DNA from: Cylindrodendrum hubeiense
Lineage: Eukaryota; Ascomycota; Sordariomycetes; Hypocreales; Nectriaceae
NCBI GenBank assembly: GCA_014621425.1
Contig: JAANBB010000062.1
Span: forward strand, 62,001-126,000
Reading direction: 5' to 3'
Length of the DNA: 64,000 bases
The notes under the pieces are model-generated. The model saw nothing but the letters and a program-made list of their open reading frames with translations. It made no database searches and had not been told where the DNA came from. Positions 23,302-34,500 of the stretch are shown one piece after another. A program made the position numbers and the translations under genes. How positions within the stretch are numbered: the first letter of the stretch is position 1; each line of letters begins with the position of its first letter.

Positions 23302-25312
23302 TCAAACCCTACAAAGGCGACCATCACTTTCCTCCTCCCAACTCTCACTCCCCACACAAGGTGTACACCACAGGACATCTTTCGGATCGACCTCGCGTTT
23401 GATTTTGAGAAGGCGCTTGTAGTTTTCTCCCCAGAACGTTTGCTGCCAGTCTTCCTCGAATGGAAAGCCCTAAGCCACATCGTTAGCAGGATTCTACCTA
23501 CTGTGATATAAGTCAAGGGTTACACACCTCATTCATATACGAACCACCACCAGGCGTGAGATCGCGAAGGGTCTCGAATCTGTCGTTCAAAATTTTCCTG
23601 GTTTTCTCTGCAGCTGTTTCATCGAACGGAGGGTACCCCCACCCCAGCCAGGTGACTGCCCATCGTTAGCATTTTGTTTCACGGCTTGAAGTTGATCAAA
23701 CATTGTGCTGGTGATGTGTACTCACGCGCATGAATGTACGCCGTTCGCCATGCCGGATGAACAGCATTTCCTCCGCCACGGGGCTTGGCTTCATTGACTC
23801 CCTTCCCAGCAACCATGTACGTCCCCAACCAACCATCGTTGATAAGAATAGGTTTGAGCGCATCGGCCAGTGCGTCCAAATCGTTGGTCAGAGTATTCTT
23901 ATCCAGCAATCGCGATATGAGATAGAACGAACCGCCAGCCGAACCGTCATCGAAATTCTCCTTGTACCAATCCATGAATGAGTCAAACGGTTGAGTGAGG
24001 ACCACCAGGTTAACCTGCCCCGGCCAACGCTCCTGGATAGTTTCGTTCAGTGGCTGAAAGATTTCGTTGATTTCGGCCGTATCCTGGGTATCTAGTATGA
24101 TGGTTTTACCCATCAGACCAGCAACTCTGTCTGGAAGGCCTGGGAGCGGGACAGGTGGTGGCGAGTCCACCGTGGCTAGTAGATAGCCTGATAAGCCGGA
24201 ATCCGACAGGTAAGGGATCTGAGAAATGGCCCAGGTGACGAGATCCAAAGTAAAGGGGGCTTGAGGAATAGTAAATATCATAAAGGAAACCATGGTGAGC
24301 TTTTTGGGTGGATGCGTCTGGATCGTGATCGAAGTAAGAACTCCGAAAGTCGACCCTCCTCCCTGATAACGAGCGTTAGTAGACGTGCAGCCCGGATTAC
24401 TACGAAAGATTTGCAACACTTACACCACGTATTGCCCAGAACAAGTTTGGATGCCGATCTTCGTTAACCGTGAGTATCTCACCGCCAGGTGTGACGACCT
24501 CCATCTCCAGCACATTGTCTGCCGCAAGCCCATAGTGAGGGGCCAGAATTGAGTGGCCACCTCCCGTCACAAAACCGCCCAGCGAGACGGTCTTGCTTCC
24601 GCCGCCTACAATATTGCGGCCGTGTTGGTCAGCAACCGTGTAGAGATCGACCATTCTTGTTCCAGCTCCCGCAGTGATGGCATCGCCTTGTATGGTCTTG
24701 CCTGATCCAGCAAGTTTGAAATGGCCATTGTGGTATTTGATCTTGTTGAGGTGATGTGTCCAGATGGAGAGAGAGCCTGGCCCGACTGAACGCCCGAGAT
24801 AGTCATGCCCGCTACTCCTTACAACAAGGCGAACATTCTTTTTCCGGCCTATCCATATAGTTGTCAATTGAGATTGTTCATTTGGAATGTTTCAAGCCTT
24901 ACTGACCGAAGTCGACAGCAGCTTTGACATGCTTCGCCGTAGTAACATTAACTACATACGAAGGATAGCCTGCTCCACTGCAAGAAAAGTCATCGATAGG
25001 GAGACAAGTGTAATTTGCCCAGAGATCCCACATCACAGAGACTGGATCCTCAGCATGAAACTCAAAGGTCCTCCAATCCTCTCGAACCTTGAGGCATTTG
25101 TCTTCATTGTAGTTAGGCTGCTCCTCGTGACAGACGCCGCCAGGCGGTACTGGCTTAAGGAGTCTGCCTTCCACGGTCTTATTAAACTGAGACCACCCAT
25201 GGCTTGATGGCCATCCTGGATCTCCTGGGAACACCTTGCAGCTCTCTCCGAGAGCTGTTGTCCATACCAGAGTTTGTGCGCAGAGCGCGAGGAGAATCTT
25301 GGATGGGATCAT
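23302..25312 (-). CDS. Secreted FAD-linked oxidoreductase (BBE-like)
   Basis: Five exons (25312-24907, 24848-24424, 24362-23726, 23655-23528, 23469-23302) join in phase to 587 residues. Residues 1-24 form a typical signal peptide ending before GESC. The flavin-binding loop [13 protein letters not shown] carries His150 as covalent FAD site. In the second attachment position the sequence is [11 protein letters not shown], with Ser where bicovalent enzymes have Cys, so single attachment is expected. [13 protein letters not shown], a hallmark of the FAD fold, is rebuilt exactly across an intron. The BBE tail ([19 protein letters not shown]) precedes a Cys-containing end. It is divergent from the MFS gene, with an 817-bp shared promoter. 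A tailoring role in the PKS pathway is plausible but not shown. Confidence 0.9.
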
Positions 25313-26129
25313 GTTGATGTATTGAGAGAACCACTATGCTTTACAATACTTTGAAAGTATTTATAGCAAATATGGCGTGGTGGTCGTCTTGACATATCTA
25401 TGTCAGTCACATCCGTAGTGAATGGTTGTAGTGTCACCTTGACTCGCACGCCAAGCTGCAGTGAGCAATAATACTAGGAATTAGATCCTACCGCATCACG
25501 GTGCGCGTCCCGAAGGGGGGGTGGGGGGGTGTTGATCCACAAATCACTAAGGCCCGTGTTGTATTCCTCAGGAAAAGGAGTTAGGTAGTATTTGCTATCC
25601 ATTTAGATTATAGCGAGAATAACGGGTAAAAGAGTTGAGCCCTCGACATTAGGCTATTTATGCATCTCAGCAACGGCGTCTGGGCCGACGGCGCCGCTCC
25701 CGTAGGATTGCTGCGGCGCATTGCGCTGCAGCACGGCGCAGCCTGCAGGTTCTCAGTCTTACATGCGTGCCACACTATTACATGCGCCCGTTGTGATGTT
25801 ACTGCATACTGTAAGCTACAGAACGGCCCTTAGTAAACACAGACCCTGAAGCCCTAGACCATGACAATATCCATTGAATACAGGGTCTAGCTTCAGTCGC
25901 GTTGCGGTAACTCCTGATTTTCATCAATACCAATGGACTCTTCTTCTCCGTATGTTATTTAAAAAAGTCTATACATCTTCTACTTTGCAATAAAAGCTAT
26001 CGCCATCTTGGTTCTAATATCAGCGTGGCGCATACGCCTCAACCTGAATCCAACGACTTAGACATATAATCTTCTTCAAAAACTTGAACCTTGAATCTTC
26101 GTCTGGCCCCTTCGGAAAAAGACACTCAA
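25313..26129. promoter_or_regulatory. Divergent promoter between oxidase and MFS transporter
   Basis: 817 bp between two divergent start codons. A TATAAATA box for the minus-strand oxidase lies at 25365-25358, about 46 bases before its ATG. Two runs of seven G separated by one T occur near 25515-25530. A GC-rich near-palindrome (GCTGCGGCG ... CGGCGCAGC) lies near 25709-25741. These could serve co-regulation, but no known factor site is recognised. Confidence 0.5.
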
Positions 26130-28231
26130 ATGAACATGGAGCCGGATAGAAGAGACAGTTTAGAGATTGGCGCACAGCCTGAATCAAATGTTGACACCGA
26201 GACAGCCGAGAACAGCGACAAGGGCGTCGAGCATCATGCCAAAGGGACGTCTGGGAGCTCTCCAGTAGACCCCGGAAGCGAAAACCCCATCAACCAGATG
26301 ACGACTAATGATGACCCTGCGACTCATCAATACGCGACACCGCGAGAGCTTGCCCTCCTGTCAACAGTATTCACCGTTGCCACCTTTATGATAGCTATAG
26401 ACGGAAGTATTCTCGGTAAGAAGACTCCAGTCTTTGCCTCCATCTGAAAGTAAATAGCCATAGCTAATCAAGTCTAGCTACGGCCATTCCGAAAATAACA
26501 AGTGATTTTAGTCGACTCGATGATGTACCGTGGTACGGTAGTGCATATCTCCTGACAGAAATGGCATTCCAGCCTACGTTCGGTCGCCTGTACAGCCTGT
26601 TCGACACCAGGTTTCTCTACTTGGCCTCCATTTTGATCTGTGAGTTATTCCGATCCGATTTAGCCATGTTCATGTGTATGTTTGCCTAATATGCTTGCTG
26701 TAAAGTCGAGGTAGGCTCGATTTTGTGCGCTGCCTCGCCGAACTCGGCAGCATTAATCACTGGACGAGTCATCTCCGGGACGGGAGCTGCCGGGCTGCTC
26801 TGTGGAAGTCTGGCAGTATATGGAACATCAGTTCCTCTGCGGGCTAGGCCGTTCGGGATGGCTCTTGTTACGAGCATGTACGGCATCGCGGGAGTACTGG
26901 GACCGACTCTTGGAGGACTTATTACGGATACTCCTCGACTTACTTGGCGGTTCTGCTTCTGGTATGGCATTCCTTAATGGCTACCTCTAAATATGACACC
27001 ATAAATCTAACGGGTAATAGGATCAATCTGCGTAAGTGATCGGTTGCCAGCATCTAACGAAATACTGTCTAATCGTCTGTGTAGCGTTTGGGGCTGTGAC
27101 ATTTGCCATTGCATTCAAAATCTTGAAAGCGAAGACACCAATCTATGGGAGACTCTCGCTGCGTGAGAAGTTGAAGAGACTCGATCTCCTCGGCGGGTTC
27201 TTGCTCATAGTAGGCCTGGTGGCACTCTTCTTTGCATTGCAATGGGGAGGGAGCAGATACCCGTGGTCCGACCCGAGGGTCTACGCATGCATTGTGGTGT
27301 TTGGAATACTCATATCGGCATTCGTATGGCTACAGGTAACCAAGAAAGAAGAGTAAGGAAGTCCTACACGCAGCGAATTATGATATCCAGGGCTGACCAG
27401 ACCAAAAACAGGGCTACGATCCCTACGCGAATCCTCTCGCAGCGTACGGTGGCCATCAGCTGTGTCTTCAACATGCTCATGTCCATGGCACACAACACGC
27501 ACATGTACTACCTAGCCTTCTACTTCCAGGCCGTACTGGGGACGAATGCCGTGACATCGGGGGTACGCTGTCTCGCGTACGGAATCCCATGCAGCATAGC
27601 CATCATCATCACGGGCGCATGTATCAGCTCCAAAGGCTACTACGTCCCCTTCATGTGGTTGGGGTCCAGCATCTTCATCGCCGGGTGCGTGCTACTCCAT
27701 GAATTGGACATTGATTCCTCAACAGGGAGGTGGATCGGCTTCCAGATCATCAGCGGAGCTGGTATCGGGCTCGCAGAGCAAGTCCCGTTCATTGCCGTGC
27801 AGGTGGTCCTCCCCGACGACGACATGCCGACCGCGTGTGCCTTGGTCATCTTCTCTCGCTTATTCGGCGGCGCGGTGGGTCTCAGCATCGCCTCTAACCT
27901 CTTCTCCGGAGAGCTCTTCCGGCAGCTCGCGGGAGCGCCGGGAGGGATCGACGCCAACGCCATCAAGGATGCAGGTGCGTCGGATTTGGAGAGCGCGGTA
28001 CCGGCGGCTGTGTTGCCGTTGGTCCGAAGGGCTTTCGGTTACGCCGTCTCTAGGGCCTTCATCCTGCCAATTGTTGTGGCTGCAATCTCCTTGATTGTGA
28101 GCTTTGGGATGCAGAGACGATGGATTCCGGACGATCGGGTACAGCCGGCACCAGACGCCGAAGTAGCAATAAATCTCAACACACCTGAAGCTGCATCATC
28201 GGATCAGGGACAGGGCGAGAAGGCTGTGTAG
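26130..28231 (+). CDS. MFS multidrug efflux transporter, DHA14-type
   Basis: Six exons (26130-26415, 26478-26639, 26706-26961, 27021-27031, 27085-27352, 27412-28231) give 600 residues. The fourth exon is only 11 nt, but it restores the family motif WINLPFGAV across its borders. A hydrophilic N-terminus of about 75 residues precedes the membrane part. The segment ATAIPKITSDF...WYGSAYLL is the classic start of 14-TM drug:H+ antiporters, and about 14 helices are visible. It is expected in the plasma or vacuolar membrane as exporter of the cluster product or of a toxic intermediate. The gene lies between the secreted oxidase (divergent) and the PKS (convergent), which supports cluster membership. 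Confidence 0.9.
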
Positions 28232-28548
28232 ACAGAATTTAGAACCTTGAATAGAGAGAGATATCCCGAGCTGACGGCCTGGTATTTTTGTGTCCGTCAA
28301 CTCGAGCGGTATTTGTAAGCCGAGGTCCAATCCCACGGAGAAGAAGATGGGAAGCAATATGACCGATTCTTTGAAATTGGCGATGATACATATTAGTGTG
28401 AACTGTCTATGTATATGAAGCTAGTTTATTACTTTTAAAGTATCAACATGCACAAAGAACTTGACTTGCAAAGAGAAGTAACGCCATTGTAGGGTCTAAG
28501 GAGTGCTATGAATAGTCATGGGGAAACAAGTATGACATAAAATCCATC
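28232..28548. other. Convergent 3' region between MFS and PKS genes
   Basis: 317 bp holding both 3' ends. No gene is seen. Confidence 0.6.
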
Positions 28549-31500
28549 TCATGCCGCATCCATCAACGTCTTCATCACCAACGAAGCACGTTGCAAACAG
28601 TCCGCCCACGCAGTCACCTCTTTTTTGCCAGAGACGACCGAGAAATGTGATCTGAAGAAAGACAACACTGTTAGCTTCTTGTAAAATATATGGTTAGGAA
28701 ATAATTCTTGCTCACCCTGCATCAGTGACGTAGTACGTCATCCAGAACTTCTTTGGGTTCTGCATGATGAAACAAGACTCGGGAGAAAGACCATCTGTAT
28801 TTGAGAACATCTGGTCCGGCTCCACTGTCTTCTCGTAGAGCGGATTGTTGAACAGATCGGGTATCTCTCCAGCCTCCTCTGCGCAGATCTCAAGGGCCCT
28901 GAGAGTACGCTGGTAGCAGTGGCCCATAAACGCATCTCTGATGGTCTGGTTCCGAGCTTCAGCAGCTTCAAGCATTACCTCAAACCGTTCACGTGCCGGT
29001 AGGCTCTCGTCGTCTGCGATGGTACAAAAGTGCGCAGTAATTGGCGTGTTGACTTGCACGATATCTGGTCGACCTTTGTGGTAGTGAGACATAGAGATAG
29101 CCTCCCAGGATTGGGCGTTGTAGCCGTAGTAATAGTAGTTAGCGAGCAGACCCATGAGGTCAAAGATGCCTTTGATGGGAAGATGACGATCGAGTAGGAT
29201 ATCCTTTCCGAACTCAGAAAGAACGATGTCTCTGTATCCGAATTGGGTAATGTCTTCCTCGAATCGCTGCCGCACATGATGGATGCGCTCATCAATGGCC
29301 GGTGTTGTCTTGAGTGTGAATTCTCTGGGTACCTCGACAACGCCATTCGCGTGTCCGTTGACCTGCTGCATCGGCTTGTAAGTCATTATACCTTCAACTA
29401 TGACAGTCTGCATCGCAAAGAGAGTCATTGCCTATAACGAATCAATTTTCTAGCTTCAAAAGGGGGGAACGAAGGAGCAGTAAGACTAACATCAATGCAA
29501 GTGTGCTCCACATATGTGCCAGAAGTCGCGTTTTTGCACACCACAAACGCGATGGACTTGTCCACCCACCGGTTGAAACCTTTAAGCATCATCATGTCCC
29601 TGATTCGGTCCTCTGCACAGGTAGGTTCTGTATCGTCGAGACAGACAAGGAAAGCAGCAGCTTCTACCATGTCGATGGTTTCTCTGTTGGTCACGTCAAG
29701 CTCCATCAAAGCTTCCCGGCTCTATTATGTGTCAAATAATTAGTAAGAGTACACAGCAGCAATTATGGTCAACTAGACTGGGTTAAACATACCTCGGCCC
29801 AGGAAGTGCGATCGTCAGAACTAAGAATACTCGTCCAGCTGTCTTCAGTGACTTCGCGAATCAAGAGGGAATTGAACGTCTTCGTCAGCGCTTCGACTGA
29901 CACATTCTCATCTCCGTCTGTGAGCATCACTTTGAAGATGTGTCCACGGTGGAGCACCGCCATATAATCATTACCAGGGAACTTTGCCATCCGATCGAAA
30001 GGAACACCGGGCAAGCGAGCAGTGTTGAAGATATGCTGCCAAAGGTCGGTGCAGTTCGCCCTGAACATGTACGTCATGGGCTCCCATCGGCCTGCCTCGA
30101 GATCTTGCTTCGATTGGAAGGCGATGCTGGCAATTAGAGCTGCCCGTTCCGCTTGAGTATGACCCATCTCCCCAAGCGGATGGAATGCCATGAAATTGTT
30201 GAATGGTGCGAGCGGCATGCGTCTCTGTAGGTACATACTCTGCAGGAAGTAATTTTCCTGCCAATTTTCGATCTCGGGGTTGTGAGCCTGCTCGTAGAGG
30301 CAATCGTAGTACTTCCGACCCACACTTCCCGGCTTTCTAAACTCTACCACATCCCTCTCCAGAGTTTGGAATTCCTCAGGGGAGAAGAAAATTCTTGATT
30401 TGTCGAGGTAGTCGTCGAGCATAATATTGAAGTCAACAAGAGGAAGCTTGCTCAAGGTCTTGGACGCTCGACAGCAATCGAAGTCGTGATTTGCGATGGG
30501 ACTCTCACTTTCAATCGTCGGTTCCAGGGCTTTATCGATGCCGTTGGTGTCTTCCTTTATCATGACGACTGTTTCAGTGTTTTGAGAAACAAGCTTGGAT
30601 CTGAGAATTATGGTCTTGGCCAGACTCGCGATATTGAGAGCATCCAGAACCTCGGATGTTTGCAGCGTTGTCTGGAAAGTCCGCACAAGGAAGTTCTTCA
30701 ACTCTATAGCGACAAGAGAATCGAGACCAAAACTCTCCATCGGAACATCCGGACTGACGTCCTCGACTGGGCAGGCGGTGAACATCGCAAATCGCTGGCA
30801 AATGCCATTGACGACAATACTTTCGACTTCCTCAGGGGTAGTTGCTTGTTGAATCAACTTGCCAATGTCGGTGGCGGCCTCTTTTGTCACCTCCCCTTTT
30901 TGCTCAAGGTAAGGAATCTGGCTGAACATGGGATTGGCAAGGCCGGCCTCATCATGGACCCCCTCCATCGACTTTCGGTCGAATCCAAGAATCAACTGGT
31001 GGAGGCTATCATTGGCTGCCTGTGGACTCATGGCGTAGCTCAAGACCGTGAAGACTTCTTCAAATGACATGAGAACTGATCCCCGTCGCATGACCTCTTG
31101 CTGTGCAGCAGGGAGTGACGTGATTGCCAAAGAGCCGTCGACTGCACCCAGATTCAGAGCTATGTATCTGCAACTTGAAGTCTTTTTGCTCTGAGCGAAG
31201 GCATCCTGGTAGGCGTTGCCAACTGAATAGTTGGATTGTCCAGACTTTCCGAGAATGGCGGTAATGGATGACAGCATGATGAAGAAGTCGAGAGAATTAG
31301 AAGTCCCGAAGGCATTATCAAGGTTTCGAGTTCCTTGGACCTTTGGCTTGATGGCTGTCATGTAGTCGTCGAGAGACATGATTTCGAAAGGATGATCCTG
31401 GAGATATGATTAGTTACACTGCAGTAGGTCAGAACTTGGGATGGAAGCATACCCTTAGAACCATTCCTGCATGGATGACTCCTCTTACTTGGGGAAGGTT

Positions 31501-34500
31501 TTCCGAACATTCCGCAGCGGCTGATCGGACTGAGTCTTCATCGGTGACATCACAGCCGATGATATGTAACTCTGATCCTAGGGCTCGCAGTTCTTCCTGG
31601 AAGGCCAGCCGGTCTTCCTCTTCGAGCTTCCGCCGAGACAACGTCACCACATGTCCCGCGCCATGGACAGCTAAGAACTTAGCAATTCTTCGTCCGAGAT
31701 CTCCGAGGCCCCCAGAGATTACGTAAGTACCATTCCTCTCTAGGCAGAGAGGTTGTGGGCGCGCCATGGTCAACTTGACTTGCGTCTGATCGTTACAAAC
31801 GAGAACAACCTTGCCGGTATGCTTTCTGGACTGGATCAGACGGAAAGCCTCCTCGATGTTACCCATGGGCATGGTTGTTATGGGAGCCACGGCTTGCAGA
31901 GTACCATCCTCGAACATGGAAAGTACTTTGTCGAGTGTCTCTCGCATCTTAACTGGCTTGAGTCGGGCTAAGACTGTCAGGTCCACCGCGGCAAATGTGA
32001 CGCTGCTGTCAAAAGGCACCATGCTGATTTCATTCTTCCGATAGATGTCAGACTTTCCAATTTCGACAAAGGTTCCAAGTGGTGCAAGAACTGCAAACGA
32101 GTCATGAAGCGATTCACCTGACAACGAGTTCAGGACGCAGTCGACACCCTTGTTGTGGGTAAGCCGCAGGATGCCCTGTTTGAACGTCCGAAGCCTGGAC
32201 GAGAAGATGTGGCTTGGCGGAATGTTGAAATTGTCGATTAGTACCTGACGCTTTGCGCTGCTTCCCACGGTGCAGAAGATCTCGGCTCCAATGTTCTGGG
32301 CAAGCTGGATGGCCGCCTGACCGACACCACCGGAAGCGGCATGAATCAGGATAGTCTGTCCCCTCTGAAGGCGAGCAACTTCGACGATGCAGTGGTACGC
32401 CGTGCAGAAAATGACAGGGATGGACGCGCCGACAGAGAATGGCATTGTTTCCGGAAGGTGAGAGCTGAAGGTTCCGTTGATGCGTGGATGACTCGAGAAG
32501 GGCTCGGCAAATATACCGCATACGCGATCTCCAACGCTGAACTTGTCCACGACAGCAGAGCCCACCTTGCGAACAATACCGGCACACTCACCTGCCATGG
32601 TGACACCAGGCACCATCTGTCCCATGGCGATGAAGACGTCCTTGAAGTTGACGCCGTAGGCTTTGGCTTCAAGCTCTAGCTCAAACGGTCCAAGGGGCTT
32701 CGAAGGAGTTTCGTCGTCCACGAACCGAAGACTGCTCAGGAGTCCCGGCGTCTCAACCTCCAGCCTGAGTGGTCGATCCGCTTGTTGGAAAGGCCCAGTT
32801 TCCATGTCTTGGGAATAGACGGCCTTCTTCACCCAATCATTAAACTTGGCATCAGCGTGGACTCTGGGAATGAGGAGCCGGCCGTCGCTGAAAGTGTACT
32901 CATCCTCATCGGAGCGTTCCACGCTGTTCGGGGTAACAAAGGACCTTGAAACGATATCCCAGAGCCAAGAGACCATGGCTTCTGGGCTGGACATGACGTC
33001 GTCTTGTACATTGACAGTGACGAATCGCATACCCTCATTTTCTCGTCGCACGACTCTGGCGAGGCCAGTAATCATACCCTTGGCCGGGCTGTAGACATCT
33101 GCGCCGCTTGCTTGACAGCTGATCCACAGCACGCTCTTTGCTTTAGTGACGAGCGAGACAATTTGAGTGAACTTGTCGGCGGTTGGTGAAGCAAGGATGG
33201 GGTCCGCCATATTATCAATGACGACGTAGATTGATTCAACGTTGACTGGTTCAGATGACCAGTCGCCTGAAAAGCAGGGAAATCCTAGACTTGTCATCTG
33301 TGACGTTATTGAAGCAGCAAGAGAAGTGAACTCGTCGTCTGACTGAGACTGGCAGATAATGCGGACGAGAGGGAAATCTTTTCGTGAGGTAGGTTGCGCA
33401 TCAATGGCTCTGGCGACAATCATGTGGGATCGTGCGGCAAGGCTATCATGATCGGGTGCCACACCCTGGAAGCCATTTCGCTCCAGGCGTGCACGCCAGT
33501 CGTCCTCTGACGAGACAGCAATGTCGTCAAGTCTATCTTTGATTGGTAGTGCACCGAGGACCAGTCGTCCGTTGGGTTTCAAGAGCTTTCGTGAGTTAGC
33601 CAGGCTCTCATCGATGGAGTCTGTTTCGTGAAATGTGTCCGAGGCGATGATGAGGTCGTAAACGCCTTCTTGAAACCCTTGTTCCACTAGATCCTTCGAA
33701 ATATCAAAAATCTTGCTATCGACACGATCCACCCACTTCTGAAGCAATTTCTTGCCTTCCTCCAAGGCGTCGCTGTGTGTGTTGGTGTAACAGTATCGAT
33801 CGATCAATAACCCTTCTGGACGATCAAGTGCTTGGATCAATGGCAGTGCCACGCCGCCTCCAGTCCCGGCTCCCACTTCCAAAATTTTCATGTGCGGTTG
33901 CTTAAAGGCTAGAAGTTGAATATACTCCAACAACTGGGGCTGTTCACTTCCTTTCTGAAGTGGAAGAAGATCGACATCGGGTTGCCATTCGAGAGCATAG
34001 CTCATCTTGCGATGAAACGGAAGTGTACTCTCGTCAACTGGCGCCTCGCCAATCCCGCGAAGAGATCCTCCGCGAATACTGATGACCGGCACCAGGGGCT
34101 CACCTTCAGCCACTTCTTCAAACACCATGATCTCAATACGAGCAAACCGAAATCCCTTTTCGCTCACAGTGGTGGCCGCGACCCATTTGGTTCCGGGTTT
34201 GCTGCCGATATTGTAGTTGATGGTCAACTCGTCCATGCTTGTAGGCATCACAGGACCGTTTCCAATATTTCTTCGGTACAAGGGAATTCCCAGCTGGAAG
34301 ACGGCATCGAAAGAAGCCGGGTGGATAACATGCGGCTGCTGGTGCTGCCGAGGCATCATACTCGCCACGTCGGGGATGCTAATTTCAGCGATACCCCCAT
34401 CCGAGCCGATCTGTGCTGACTGGATACATGTGAAAGTAGGACCATACACATTGCCGTTATCAGAAAAGTTCTTGTAAAGATCTTCGCCGGTAAACTTTGT

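Noticed and set aside
30486..31067. 193-residue open frame on the plus strand inside the PKS gene
   Set aside because: It is antisense to the ACP and cAT coding exons, has no domain, and follows from the codon pattern of the PKS.
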